Assembly (NCBI GenBank): GCA_023053545.1
Contig: JAKZAN010000007.1
Span: forward strand, 4,526,001 to 4,590,000
From: Lepidurus packardi
Lineage: Eukaryota; Arthropoda; Branchiopoda; Notostraca; Triopsidae
Length of the DNA: 64,000 nt
Direction of reading: 5' to 3'
In this document: piece after piece, positions 48,201 to 60,925 of the stretch
Position numbering within the stretch: position 1 is the first letter of the stretch
Layout: every line of letters begins with the position of its first letter
The notes under the pieces: model-generated
Told to the model about the DNA's origin: nothing
The model's database searches: none
Seen by the model: only the letters and a program-made list of their open reading frames with translations
Made by a program: the position numbers and the translations under genes

Positions 48201-49913
48201 CGAATTATAATTTCATCCAAGGGAGCCTAACGTGATACCAATCGTTGAACAGAGCTTGAAAGATATTGATCTTTGCTACCTTTTTCTCTATGTAGATATA
48301 GATCGCGTATATCATGCCAAATACAGCCACAATGGCCATAAGTCCCATGAATTTCATGGCATCCTTGTAGAAGTGAAAACCGACCGGTTTAGGATGCAAA
48401 ATAGCACGCACTAGCTCGCCACGAGCAGTATTAAACCCGGTACGAATTACAACAGCGGTAACCTTGGCAACGATAATTAAAATCTTTTTAAGTTAGAACA
48501 TGATGGCCAGTTACTTGATTAGCGCCATAATGACGCACCTGTAAAACGCGCGTGCCGCAAAACAACGTGTGTCTTTTGTGTACGTCAGGATCGTACAATT
48601 CATCAACGTACGGAAGAGGTGTTTTAGTCTCGGGAGAAGATTCCCCTTGACGAATCGGAAATTGAACAGACCTCTTGCGAAGAATTTTTATACTTACCGG
48701 TCAACATGCTTTCGTCCACTATGCAATTGCCCGAAATTACTACTGCGTCACACGGCATTAGAATACCTTCAACAGGGATAGTAATGACGTCGCCAGGTAC
48801 TAGACAACTGGCGTCCTCTTCCTCGATACCTGTGGATTGAGGCAATATGGTCATATTTTGTAAATGGGAACAAAAATAGAGGGTTTACCGTGTGGTCTTA
48901 CGATTTGGACACGCGAGCATTGTGACGATACCATTTCACGTAAAGCAATACTTTGCTTATTAAGAAATAAAACTTTAAACACCTCTAAAGACTTGTTTTT
49001 AAATCAAAGTTACTTTTCGTATTTCGTATAACTCCGCGACAATCGAGATGACAGTAACGATGATGATGACGTAAGCGTAATAAATGTACTTGTCAACAGT
49101 CCAGACAGCGATGCTGAAGGCCTCGAAAACGTAAAAGGGATTAAGCACTTCTTCAAGTAGTAGTCGTAAGTATGATTTGATTGATACGTTGACGGTATTG
49201 GGGCCGTATAAAAGTAGCCTAGCATACAAAAATGAGAATAAAAGATATCGCCTTTCAACTACGCAGTCTGCTTTACTTGGAAGACTGAACCTCTGATGAA
49301 TAGCCTTGGAACTTGTCATGGAAATCAATAAGGGTTGTATCGGTATCTATGCCAGAAAGAAGTCGAAAGGCTTCAATTTCGGGTCTCCAGATATATTTCC
49401 ATTTCTTGTGGATGAAGAATTTGATTTGCTTCTTGGTCCGAAGACAGGTATTGTCAGTGGGTGTAGTAGGCTCGGTGTGAGAGCTCGAATTAAGACAAAA
49501 TTCCACAGGAAAACCTGGTTTTGCTTCTTGAAATTGCACTTTGCTAACATATTTCTGGCCATGAACGTCCTGGGAAGAAAAATGTATTTTATTTAAGACC
49601 ATGAAAGATAAACCCGTTTAGGTTTTTGTGATACCTTCAGCAGCAAGACCTCAGCTTTTTTTACTTCACAGATTGAGTACTGAAGAGGAACAATGAGGAA
49701 TTCAAACCAGTAAACTATGAAATATGGAATTCCAAGTGAAACCACCGCAATAATATGGAAGAGAGCAGTTTTGAGGAGGTTTCTTCGATACCCAGTGGCT
49801 CGAAGAACTTCGTCATACCCAGCTGCAATCGTAACATTTTTCGAAGGTACTCGGACATTTAAACGTCTGTAGCGCATCTCAATCCATGGAATGAGATGAA
49901 ACACTGCAAACAC
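45260..49913 (-). CDS. P5B-type cation-transporting ATPase, ATP13A2/3-like
   Basis: A lysosomal or endosomal P-type ATPase; characterised ATP13A2/3 members export polyamines. Many short exons lie between 49913 and 45260. Seen in order are an N-terminal membrane segment ([20 protein letters not shown]), [20 protein letters not shown], and the A-domain segment [20 protein letters not shown] with VDESMLTG. Then come TM4 [16 protein letters not shown] (P5 PPxxP motif) and the phosphorylation site KLVCFDK, split by an intron from [37 protein letters not shown] and hinge [10 protein letters not shown] follow, then [20 protein letters not shown]. The C-terminal cytosolic end reads [19 protein letters not shown]. 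The start is uncertain: [14 protein letters not shown] at 49877 follows a good acceptor, so an upstream 5' exon may exist. ATP13A2 versus ATP13A3 cannot be decided here. Confidence 0.92.
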
Positions 49914-50383
49914 GGAAATAAATTATTAACTGAACAAAAATGAAAGGTCACACAGTCTTTTATTAATCCTTCATTAATTAGTGCGTATTTCCCCACTTAT
50001 ACGTTATCGCTTCACTATCATAAATAAACTTATAGCGCCATCTACCTATAACCAGGAAATGTCAATGATCTTTCCAGCATAAGGCGGGAAAATGTTTTAC
50101 GAGATTTTTATTACTGTTTTATGATACGCTAATAATCATCGACTATCTTCCGATATAACACAGATAATAGTTTGAGTGGCTTTCGAATGCTTTTTGTATC
50201 CTTTTAGATACTACGTCATGAATAAAAAACATTTTTTTCAACAACCCATAATTTGATAATATTCTTTAAAGCGATACACAATTAAATTGAGAGCAACTGG
50301 GTTCGAAAACGGGTGGGTTAAGGCGGGTTATGGATTAGCTAGGAGCTGTATGTACAATACCAAAGTGAATGAGGGAGCGGTAC
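49914..50383. other. ATP13A promoter region / SPC25 3' flank
   Basis: 470 bp, A/T-rich. CGCCATCT (reverse of AGATGGCG) at 50036-50043 lies about 130 bp upstream of the first ATP13A exon. No gene was seen. Confidence 0.35.
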
Positions 50384-51399
50384 CTATTGGAGGTTTCTTT
50401 CCGTGGACTGGCAAAATAATTGTCGTACACGGCAAAGGAATCCTTGAAAATCCCTAGTGGAATTAAGCAGCGCTTCGAGTTCTGAGAGCCCGCTCAAATT
50501 CGGTTCACTTTCAATAACTATTCAAAGGAAGTAAATGTGTTTTAACCGAAAAATTAATTTTAATAAATGAATTTTACTTTTAAAATCCGGGTTGCCTGTG
50601 CCTTGGATGCTTACTGAGCAGACACGCGAGGGGTTAGAGCGTTCTACGTGTGTAAACTGTATGCGCATTTGTTTCTTTCTGGGAGTAGTGACGATTTGCA
50701 TCCCCATACATTGTTGGTACATAGCGACAGCTTTTTTTATGTGTTCTTCTACTTGCTCAAGCTCTGCGTACAGACAAATACAGTTATTTATAACGAATAA
50801 GAGCAATAAGTGTAATACCTTGGCGGTTTTTAGCTGCACCAATTTGAAAAGCATTGATCTGAGACTCCAAATTAGTCACACGTGCTTCTGCTTTTCCAAC
50901 TCTTACAGAACTTTCGGATAGCCCTTCGCGGGCCTTAACGATGCTTTTTTCGATATCCTGCTTCCTTTTCAACAAACGTTCTTTGGTCCCCTGTGGCCTG
51001 TCTTGATGTTGTTTCAAATACGCTAGAAAAAAACATACTAAGAATTGCTTTGAACGTACGAATTTTGCAATTACTTTGGTCGGATGACAGGCTAACGATT
51101 AAAGAATTCATATTATGACCTGTTCTATCATACCTCTTCACGGCATTTTCTCTACACCTATCTTTAAAACTTTCTACTTGGCGGTGGCACCTCCACCAAT
51201 TTTCCGATTTTGGATGAGAATCGCTAGGGAAAGGCCCATCTGAGATGGTCCTTTGGGAAAGTGTTTCGGGAAAGTCCTTCTGTCCAAGATAGTTTTTATC
51301 CGGATTTAAATCTGAGTCCAAAGATTCCAGATCACAAAAAGATTCTAGATCCAAATCACTATTCACGAAATCAGCTTCAATGTCCTTAATCAATTCCAT
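50384..51399 (-). CDS. SPC25: Kinetochore protein Spc25 homologue
   Basis: A subunit of the NDC80 complex that anchors microtubule attachment to the inner kinetochore. Four exons (51399-51075, 51022-50819, 50763-50578, 50517-50384) join cleanly to 282 residues. The acidic, low-complexity N-terminus (MELIKDIEADFVNSDLDLES) is longer than in the 224-residue human protein. A coiled coil follows: TKERLLKRKQDIEKSIVKAR, VGKAEARVTNLESQINAFQI. The C-terminal globular RWD domain has MGMQIVTTPRKKQMRIQFTH, VERSNPSRVCSVSIQG and NLSGLSELEALLNSTRDFQG then FLCRVRQLF. This order (hydrophobic strand, FTxxxxxNP, then PxLxxLxxLLxxTxDFxxFL) is the Spc25 C-terminal signature. Sequence identity is modest, as expected for fast-evolving kinetochore proteins. 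Confidence 0.82.
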
Positions 51400-52323
51400 T
51401 TTCTCCTAAGTCAAAGTCATTATAAACTGAACAAGAAATTACTTGTAATACCATGAAAGTTATCAAGTCACAAAACCAACATTCGAATTTCGGAATAAGT
51501 TTTTGTTGACAAGCTGGGCGCTGGCGCGCGTTTCCTTCTTCAATGAAATTGCACCTAGCAAAATTTCAAACCGCGAATTGAAGTCATTGGGCGGCGGGGG
51601 GAATGAAACTATGAGCATTAAACTATGTACATTAAACAGAGATCTCCATTTACAAGACAGTAGCATGCATATTAAGTAAAGTTGGTGGTAGTAAAGAGAT
51701 AGGTAAACATTTTCTCTTTTAGTATTTAGGGTTTAACGATCTAATAGTTTTTAGCTTCGCCGCTTCGGTTCACGACAAAGATCGACGATATAAGATACAA
51801 GCTCGACGTATTTTCGAGTCCTTCTTAAAACCGTGTTTTATTTGCCACAAATCTAGGCTATCCTTAAAGCTTCCAAGACCTGGTGTCGGTTTATTTGAAT
51901 TGACTTGCTGATAGGAAAATATGAAATTTGGCGTAAAAGGGAGGAGCTTATTCCAATACATAATTAATTACTCGGTCAATAAGCATAATTGAAAATTGAT
52001 TTCTTCAGCCAGAATACTGTATTTGATCTGCTCTATAACACGTATTTTTCACTGTGAGACCTTACTCCCTTTAAAGGGGGAAATCTATCGATCAAGTTCC
52101 AATACGATATAGGAAGGCCCTTGGATCACGATTCGCGGTTTTTAGATATTATCCTTTCCCCATCTCTCGTTAGCTTCGAAACTAAACTTGTAAACAAATA
52201 CAACGACGCATATCAAGTTGTCAACGTTGTTGATTGAACGAGTCGTTTCTCGGACAAAACCTTGGATGTTGTTTTCGTAGGCATTTTTCCTGTAAGTGTA
52301 AGTGAAAGCGTGAGATTAGTAAA
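51400..52323. other. Divergent interval SPC25 / RAB18
   Basis: 924 bp between start codons on opposite strands. Short frames show no domain. Promoters are presumed but no core motif was assigned. Confidence 0.35.
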
Positions 52324-53265
52324 ATGACAGAAGCCAGCCAAGATGACAATATTTTAACAACCCTAAAGATTTTAATAATTGGAGAGAGTGGAGTTGGAAA
52401 ATCCAGGTAAGACACAGTCACACACACGATTGTGGCAACTTCGAAACTTCTTCGCGAAAAGCGCAAATACCCATTTGTAGACTAATTAAATTTTTTCGTC
52501 CTTGATTTAGTTTATTACTGCGATTTACGGATGATCTCTTTGACCAAGAACAGGCTGCTACTATTGGAGTAGATTTTAAAGTTAAAACGATTTCGGTAGA
52601 ATCGAACAATGTCAAGCTAGCAATTTGGGTAAAAAAAAAAAAATCAGAATTAATATATACATATTATTTATTGTATTGTAAGCACTGTAAAAAAATATCT
52701 GAGTAGGACACTGCTGGCCAGGAAAGATTTCGTACTTTGACCCCGAGTTACTACCGTAATGCACAAGGAGCAATCTTGGTTTACGATGTTTGCAGCCGTG
52801 CATCATTTTCTCGCTTAGACGCATGGTTAGAAGAGCTGGAAACGTACGCTACTCATCCTAACTTAATAAAAATGCTAGTAGGGAACAAGATTGATAAGGT
52901 GTTGTTAAGAAGTGAAGCTCCTTGCCCTATTTTCAGTTTTGTAATAAAGTAACTGTTAGGATCGTCGGGAAGTCAGTTTAGAGGAAGGGAAGAAATTCGC
53001 TCGACGTCACGCAATGCTCTTTATCGAAGCCAGCGCCAAAACTCGGGATGGAGTCCAGTGTGCCTTCGAAGAGCTAGTCCAAAAAGTAAGCAGCATTCAG
53101 AATTAACCGAACCAGAAATTGTTTAATAAAAACCTTTCGCATATTTAGATCATTCAGACACCTGGCTTATGGGAGGCAGACTCTTCCAGAGGATTGACCG
53201 TAAAAGACGGCAAAGGAGCACAGCAACAACCCGCCTCATGTTCAGGCTACTGTTCTACGTTATAA
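52324..53265 (+). CDS. RAB18: Small GTPase Rab18
   Basis: A Rab GTPase of ER and lipid-droplet membranes that regulates ER-Golgi traffic and lipid droplets. Five exons (52324-52406, 52511-52628, 52707-52898, 52960-53085, 53149-53265) give 211 residues. All G motifs are present: G1 GESGVGKSS, switch I with the conserved Thr in [13 protein letters not shown]3 [20 protein letters not shown]4 GNKID and G5 EASAKT. The Rab18 subfamily is shown by [29 protein letters not shown] and the C-terminal CSGYCSTL, a CAAX-like box for geranylgeranylation (human CGGYCSVL). Start [20 protein letters not shown]. Confidence 0.96.
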
Positions 53266-53489
53266 TAACATTAATTGGCTTTGGTATATTATAATGCTTG
53301 GGCATATCTCTTGTATTAGCCTTTTGCGTTTCTTGGCTTTTAAGTCTGGCCAAAGTTTTGTTAATAAATCTATTGCATTGATTAGATTCGTAACCCAAAG
53401 TGAGTCAGCAATTTTTCTTATCTGCGCCTTATCACTACCATGCTTGAATGAGATGAGGCCTGTCATCTCTAGCACGATCACTAGCAAAC

Positions 53490-55209
53490 ATGAATTTCTT
53501 GCAGGCAATTGTGTTTTTAATTGTGGTGGCTAACGTGAAGTGTGCCCGTATTTTAGCTTGGTCAACTGTTGGTACAAAAAGCCATCAAAATGTCTTTATA
53601 CCGTTACTTGATGCACTAACCAAAAATGGACACGAGATAACTTTTATAACGAATTATGAATGTAAACTACCTATTCGCCAAGTCGTAGTACATGAACTGG
53701 ACTTGAAGAACAGTAAATTCTTTAATTTTTTTGACGGTCGCCAGCAAAACCAATGGGCACTGCGGCTTGAGATGTTGAGTCAAATGGGTAATTTTACATC
53801 CCACGCAATTAAAGCGATCTATCGGAACGAAGACGTCAAGCTAGTGTTGACGGAAAAGTTTGACTTGATGCTAATTAATATGGCGTTGGTGGATTTGTTC
53901 ATGCCGTTGATCTATACATCGCAACCATCCACTCCGTTCATCTTAATCAGTCCAAATAATCTGCTGACTAGTTTTTCAAACGTTTTCGGCGATTTTGAAC
54001 GTTGCGATCATGTGCCGTTTCTGCTGTCAGGCTTTACGGATCGTATGAGTTTTCTGGAACGTGTAATGAACACAATAACTGTATCAAGCGTGAATGCCTT
54101 CTACACGTATGTCGCCATCCCTCGCTCACAGGCGCTGGCGAGGACTTACTTAAGCAATAGCTTCCCTTCCATTTACGAAATGGTAAAAAATACTAGATTA
54201 GCCTTCATAAACACACATGTAAGCACGAGTTACTTGCGACCATACCCACCTGGCGTTATTGAAGTCGGAGCCATGCACTGTCGCGAAGCCGAACCTTTGC
54301 CCCAGGTTCGTATCTACGCTGAAGAAGTCCCGTTCCATAATAAATAAACAAAAATATTCCCCTAGGATCTTGAAGACTTCGTTAGTAAATTTAGTGAAGG
54401 ATTCGTGGTTTTTGCTATAGGTTCAGCTATTCCTATGGATCAAATGGATTCGACACTTCTAGAAGCACTTCTAAATACCTTTGCGAGGTTACCTGTTGGA
54501 GTTATTTGGCAATGGAAAGGAAAACCTTTTATAAATATGTCGTCTAATATTAAACTAGTTCAGTGGCTCCCACAACAAGATTTACTAGGTATTGTGAAGT
54601 TTCATTACACGAGTTAAAATGATTCAAGATTTTATAGGACACCCTAAAATACGCGCTTTTCTATCACACGGAGGTTTAATGAGCCTTCAAGAAGCAACTT
54701 ATCACGGAGTGCCTCTGTTAGGAATGCCTTTAGGAACGGATCAAGATTCGAACGTTAACCGCGCCGTACGGGAAGGATATGCCGTACGAATTGAATGGAA
54801 AGGATTGACGGAGAAAATCCTCTACGATTCCCTTACCGAACTGCTTTCCAATCCAACGTAAATATTCACCTCTCCGCTTATAACTTCTCAGCTTTCATAT
54901 ATGATAAGTGTTTACTTTAGATACAAGAAAAATGCGTTACGGTTATCGAGATTACTAAGGGATCAACCTGAACATCCGTTGCAACGTGCAGTTTTTTGGA
55001 CGGAGTTCACCTTACGACATGAAGAAAAAAGTTATTTCCATTCCGCAGCACGCGAACTATCGCCTTGGCAGCAAGCGTTAATTGATGTCTATGCCTTTAT
55101 CATTAGTATTGTTGTTTTAAGTGCAATGTTTTCCTTTCTTCTGGTTAAATGCGTATGCCGGCGATGCTGTAACAAAAGAAAGGAAGGGAAAAAACAAAAG
55201 TCTGACTAA
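53490..55209 (+). CDS. UDP-glycosyltransferase (UGT1/2-like)
   Basis: A membrane enzyme of the ER lumen that conjugates sugars to small lipophilic molecules for detoxification. Four exons (53490-54305, 54366-54588, 54638-54857, 54921-55209) give 515 residues, the normal size. A signal peptide MNFLQAIVFLIVVANVKC starts the protein. The N-terminal acceptor domain carries KSHQNVFIPLLDALTKNGHE. The donor-binding signature includes VQWLPQQDLLG then HPKIRAFLSHGGLMSLQEAT, YHGVPLLGMPLGTDQDSN, with conserved His, Gly-Gly and DQ residues. A C-terminal transmembrane helix (IIVSIVVLSAMFSFLLV region) and a short basic Cys-rich tail (CVCRRCCNKRKEGKKQKSD) end it. Substrate cannot be inferred. Its stop is 34 bp from the RIF1 stop on the other strand. 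Confidence 0.92.
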
Positions 55210-55243
55210 GTATTTCGCGAAAGGTCAAATAAGCTAACTGTAA

Positions 55244-58200
55244 TCACTGAGGTTGGAAAGCTAACGGCTGAGGATGGCTCAATACATGTTTCATAGCAGA
55301 ACACATAAAATCCACTTTTTCTTCATGTGTCATTGGCAAAGATGCAATCATAGCAAGTACAGTATCTTTATCAATAACACCATTCTTGGTCCCCTCTACC
55401 AACTGCTGACGGGAAGGCACTTCGAATTCAGTACTCTTTTGTTCGTTAACAGGCTTAGCAAAAGGCTCGTCATCATTAATATAAGGCAAAGTTTGGCAAT
55501 CTTCTTCAACCAATATACAGTCAGCGACAACCTTGTAATCCTTTTCTTTTGTCCCTGTTTCGCCCTGCAAAGACCATACCTTCCGGAAATTTATCAAAGC
55601 AATACGTATTTCGTGCAATTCTTCGGGAGTGAACATCTCCCGCACTTCTTTTGTATCCATTCGACAGAACTCGCCTATTTGACTAACCCCCTTTTGGACC
55701 AAAACGTCATTCACATTTTCCAACCGAGGCTTTGCCATCATACCAGCAAGAATTGGTAAGATAGCTTCATGACACTGGTCCAGTTCATCAAAGAAAGATT
55801 CATTCGAAACATCTTCCGCGCAAGCTTCCAAGGGTTTGGCTAGCTCCTCGTCGCCTACTTCAGTTCCGTCATTTAAAGTTAAAGAGCGTCTCGATTTCAA
55901 AGCCGGAGATTGCCCAATTTCCTTGCCCGTTTCAGGAACCGCGAAAGAGACTTTGCGAGACTTTGGCGACGGAGTATCTCCATTTGCCAATCGGCGTTTA
56001 AGAATACTACCCGATGGACTTGCTGCTTGAGCCGGAACCGAAATAACATCCGAATTTTGTACGGGGCTCGTTGGTACATGTCCTGGAGTTGGCGGATTCT
56101 TCTTGGGAGTTTCCGTAAGAGGACGTTTGGTGGCATTCATTGAGTTTCTTGCTTGCGCCAGTTCCAGTAAACGCGCTCCTCTTAAACCACTAAGTGATTG
56201 CGCAGTTTTAGACACCGACTTGGCCCAACGTCCCTTAGAGGAAGCTTTCACTCCATTTTGGAGCGAAAGGGATGCTTGGACCTTACCTTGCCGAACCGGG
56301 TGTTTTCCAAACCAAACCTTGTCCAAGCCGAGTCTGTGTCTCTTCATAGAAGCCTCATCTGGTTTCTCATTAGGAACCAAGGCGGATTGAGCTTGGGAAG
56401 CAAGGTTCGATTCATTTGACGCGAAAGTATCAGCTTGATTTTCACGTCCACCAGAGGCAAGACTCAGGGAATCATTTTGTACCACATTCGCCAGGGGCGA
56501 CGACACCTTATCATCTTCAAAAGGCATTGGTGTGTCGGATTCCGCGGGAGAACCTTCAGCTTGGTCGGGAGTGGATGGCGCATCTTCTACATCAAGTTCT
56601 AGTTTGCGTCTGTGGTGACTATTTGGCTTCACACTTTCATTGTTGTTTAAGGTTTCATCGTGTAAAGAAGCAGCATTACCCGTTATTTTGCTGTCGGTTC
56701 TCTCGTGGTACTTTTCCGGACTTGACACGCCGGACTTGTCGACCTCTATTTTACTCGGGGATGTAGGTCTGTCATCGCCTAATAAGAAGGCTTGCCGACA
56801 CCAATGTTCAAAGGGCAGTTGCACGACTTTCACGAAAGCACGTTTCTTACTCTTCCTAGGAGGCTCAGAAACCGAACTACTAGACTCCAGACCTGGTAAC
56901 ACAGGTGCACTTACGGACACATGCGCAGGGTTTTTTGTAGGAGACCTCTGAGGTGTGGAATTGAAGTCAGACGGGCTCAAACTCATGACATTCGTGACTT
57001 CAACAGGAACATTGGGTATGAAGGAAACTTGGGATTTGATGGGTGAGGGATTTGAGGCACTTGCGTTCAGCTTATTCTTAGGAGAGATAGGGCGTTTCGT
57101 GGAATTGGTGCTAGCAGCCGCTTCATTGGGTCTGTCTGGTGAAAAACACACGACTACCGGCTGAGTCTTGTTTAGATTTTCTCCAACAGAATGCAAATCC
57201 GTCCCTGCTAAGCTTGCTGTTACTTTCAAGGGGGAAGCTTCGGTCGACAAACTCGAATGGTCTAGACAAACGTTTCTACAAATTGGAATTGTTGAGCTCA
57301 TTTGTAGACTCATTATGGACAGACTAGTTTCTGTAGAAGTTATGTTTGAAAGTTCGGTCGGTTTTTGGCTTTCGTATTCCGCTAGCATGGACGAAACTAT
57401 AACCGTGCTAGGTAAAGGCTCTGAGAATGAGCCTGGTTCAGTTGATATTACATCTTGGACAGGAACAGGTTGCGAGCTCCTCTGAGCCGGCATTTCTGCA
57501 TGACTTCCGTCTTTCGCTTGCTTTTTACCTAAAATTTTGACAGGTTTTTTCTTCTTTGCGCACTTCTTGGTAGTTTTGTTAAAAGACTGCAGCAAGTCCT
57601 GGGTAGGTTGTGACTGTCCGTTATTGGCTGAGTCGGGGACTTTAGTAGCATTCTCCAGCTCGCCGCTCGAAGCTTTGCCCACCTTAGCGCGTTGCGTGGA
57701 ACGTAAAAGTCGTTTGATCTTATCCTGTTTAGCAATACTGTCTGTAGGCAGGGAAGGAGTTAAGGAAGCCTCGTCCGGAACATCAACTGTATTCATGCCA
57801 GCCACCCTGGTACAAAAATGGTTATTAGGAAACATTAAACTGTATAAAAAAAAGTAAAGGAAGCTTACGGTCCTAGTAACGATTGAGAATCATCGCATCC
57901 TAAACTGGACTGGCTGTAATCATTATACATAGCTGGAATGACTGAATCCTTAGCTCGCAATACTTCTTTCTGGTGTTCGGTCAAAACCCGGGGGGATTGA
58001 GACGGCATTGGAGCAATGTAAACGAAGTCCTACGTGATTGGTTGAGACTACTTCACCGGGAAAATTTCAAATAGTTTTGCTTACTTCTAATTTGCGGGAT
58101 ATTAATTTTCTTTTACGTCTGCTGGGTGAGGATGAGTCCACTTTCATCAGTTCCACCTGGCTTTTCTTCGACTCAAAAGATTTTTTCGACTGATAACAAT

Positions 58201-60633
58201 CTTGGAACTGACTCTTCAGAGTCTGTTATACACGCAAATAAGGTGGTTAGAAAACATCACATAGTTTCGTATTTGAGTTCTACCTTGTCTTGATAAGAAA
58301 AAATGCTATTAGACAGCACGGAAGACAAGGCGTTTTGCAATGTATCCAAGTCACTCTTGGAAGCCGCATTCAAAATCAGTGTACGAACAGCCAAACCAAA
58401 CCGTTTCTCCCATGTAACATTACCACGAAGCATCGTTACCGGCTTGATAAGCTGTTTAGCTATAAATCCTAGCCATTGAAATGCCAGTCCAGTCCAACCT
58501 TAAAAAAAATTTATAATTATTTCTTGTTTTAATTCTTTTTAAAAAATAACGAAAATACAAAAAAAAATAAGTTGACTATTACCTCTTTGTGTTATCGAAG
58601 GTGACCAAGTTACAATGACGGATAACAGGACAACATGGAAAAAAACATGACCTTTTAAGGCGAACTCTCCCAGTAGCTCTTCAAGCCAAGTGCTCAATTC
58701 GAATTCTTTAATCTGCTCTTTCAGAGAAGAGCAATAGAAATGACAAAGTTCTTCGAACGTTTCAAAAATGTTGTCAGTCACAGCCAACGTTGTCATGTCA
58801 AAGGAGAACCGTAAGGGCAAGAATATAAAAATTTTTAGCTTCTTGACGTCAAACTTCACGGATGTCCTCTCCTCCTTGAGCCGAATGACACTGGAAGCGG
58901 CTGTCATCCAGCAATGAAAAGTTTCGGGCCGGGAGACTTCCTGTGCCAACTCGCTGGTCAATTCTGGCAACGTGTCAAACGGATTTTCCATTAAAGCCCA
59001 CGTAACGGCTTTGATAAAAGTCTGGATTTGATCTGGACAACGCGCAAAACAGTAACGAAGAATGTGCGGAATAGGTTTCCTACTGGCCGATGCAGCCTTC
59101 GGTTCCTCCAAAGCCTCCTCATTCTGGCTTCCCAGTCTTTCCTCCACGTTATCGGCCTTATGTGGGTCATGCTTAGTCGACCCAAGGAACCAAAGCTTCT
59201 CAAGCAAGGGTTGAAATTCAATCAGCAGGTCCTGAGGCGTGACTTGAACCATGGTTACCAAAATGATCGGAATGGAAGACTCGTTCTTGTCAGCTTTTTC
59301 CACAAGCATTTGTGCTTGATCAAAATATGATTTGCAAAACAGTTTAATCTGCAATGGCGGCAAAAGTTTCAGGACTTCAGCCCACGACTCGACGATTTTG
59401 GGAAGCAGCTTTGGGTACATATGCAACAAGCCCTTTTCTTCATCAAGCATGCAATTGAAATACGATTCGACGGTTAGGTCGTAACGCTCCTCTAACGCAG
59501 GACCGAGTACCCTTAAAAGATGCAGCCAAACCTGCATCTGTGCTTTGGCAATAGCTTCGGATTTGGCTACAATATTTCGTAATGGCATGAGAACTAAGCG
59601 GAGACGTTTTTCGTGATTTAAAACCGAAGGCTCCACTGCAAAGGCATCGATCAAAGCTGCCCAACGTAGGACGCCCTTTTCACGTATGTCGAGATTGGGG
59701 CTGGCAAACGCTTTTTCTGGTGCCCTCAGTAAGGCGTTTAGCATTTCCACCGACTTGGATAAGGTTACGCCTAGAGATTCAACAACGAATTCCCAAATGT
59801 CCAGCGCATCGTCTTTCTGGTTTGTCACTAAATCTACCAAACTGTCGCAAAATTCACTTCGTTGATCTTTATCCGCCATTTCCTTTCGTACTACGTCACT
59901 TGATATAGTACGAAAATTTTGCATGAACTTCAAGTTGGACGATCGCACGGATACGACGTTATGGCTAAGAAGACGGAAGATTGGGGGCAAGAGTTTCGGC
60001 AAGCTACTTTTAATCAGCTCCGGCTCTATGCTATGGACGATGAGAAGTAAATCTGGAATGCCTATGAAGATGCTGGACGATGGAATCAATTTGCCCGCTA
60101 GAAACGAAGGAATGATGTCGGTAACCAGTCTTTCGCAAACCGCGATAGAAAGTTGGTCTGGGTTTTGGCTAGCGAGCTTCTGAATACACCACATTCCATT
60201 GCGGCTAACTTCTTTTCGATTCCTCCTGACAACATTTTCCAGGATAACTTTCGCTAGTTCGCTTACTTGCCCTTCATCAAAACTTGTCATTTTCTGAAGG
60301 AAGAACCCCAAAACCTTCAGTGCTAGGGCACATACGCTGGCGTTTCGTGCATCAATATCTCGTACCGCAAATTTGTAGAAAGAATGTTCAAGGGCATTGA
60401 ACTGAGCATCATCCAAATCTCCTTGGTGAAGATATCTTTATAAAATACATAATTGTTCATTAGCATTATATTAATTATTATAGAAAATGTTGAAACAAGC
60501 TGTAGCGTGTATGTTATTGTTATAGTTCACGTTGAGCCAGGCTTTACCTCGACAATTCTCTATAAATTCCTAATTTATCAGGGGCAGTCAGATGCGCTTT
60601 TTTGGACGTATCTATAAGCTTCTTACAATCCAT
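55244..60633 (-). CDS. RIF1: Rap1-interacting factor 1 (RIF1)
   Basis: A large nuclear HEAT-repeat protein that recruits PP1 to control replication timing and, in vertebrates, limits resection at DNA breaks. Exon 1 is 60633-60548 (MDCKKLIDTSKKAHLTAPDK). A long exon from 60435 encodes the Rif1_N HEAT region, with GVLRWAALIDAFAVEPSVLN and KRLRLVLMPLRNIVAKSEAI. Short exons near 58500-57870 carry GWTGLAFQWLGFIAKQLIKP and EHQKEVLRAKDSVIPAMYND, the latter conserved in vertebrate RIF1. The last exon (57815 or nearby to 55244) is disordered and contains GSILKRR (SILK, 55997-56008) and RKVSF (RVxF, 55943-55954), the paired PP1-docking motifs of Rif1. A C-terminal helical module near VQKGVSQIGEFCRMDTKEVR may match the vertebrate CTD. 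The total is about 1,700 residues. Confidence 0.9.
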
Positions 60634-60925
60634 CGCTAATTAAACTTTATCCAAACCTGCTACGAAAAATGCTAGAACTAGGACTTCACTTTTCCCATTA
60701 TTCTCCCTACGTTTGGCGCGGTTGGAACAATACAATGAACAACACAATCGATATTTTGTGCATGTTGAACCTCCCAACATGCATAGAACTTCTCCTAGAT
60801 GGCGTTTAAAGGGTCGTTTAATCTTAATTTATTCCCAAAAAATCGTCCGTAGCATTTTCAGCGCGTTAAGATATAAACAGTAAAGTTAATGGTCATTTTG
60901 AATTGCCAGTATATAGAGTGACGTC
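60634..60925. promoter_or_regulatory. Divergent promoter RIF1 / BTB-TLDc gene
   Basis: 292 bp between start codons on opposite strands. Contains AGATGGCG at 60797-60804 and a perfect CRE TGACGTCA at 60919-60926 whose last base is the A of the BTB gene ATG. Shared regulation is inferred only from geometry. Confidence 0.45.

Noticed and set aside
55274..57857. Many plus-strand open frames opposite the last RIF1 exon
   Set aside because: They are antisense shadows of a long coding exon and show no domains.
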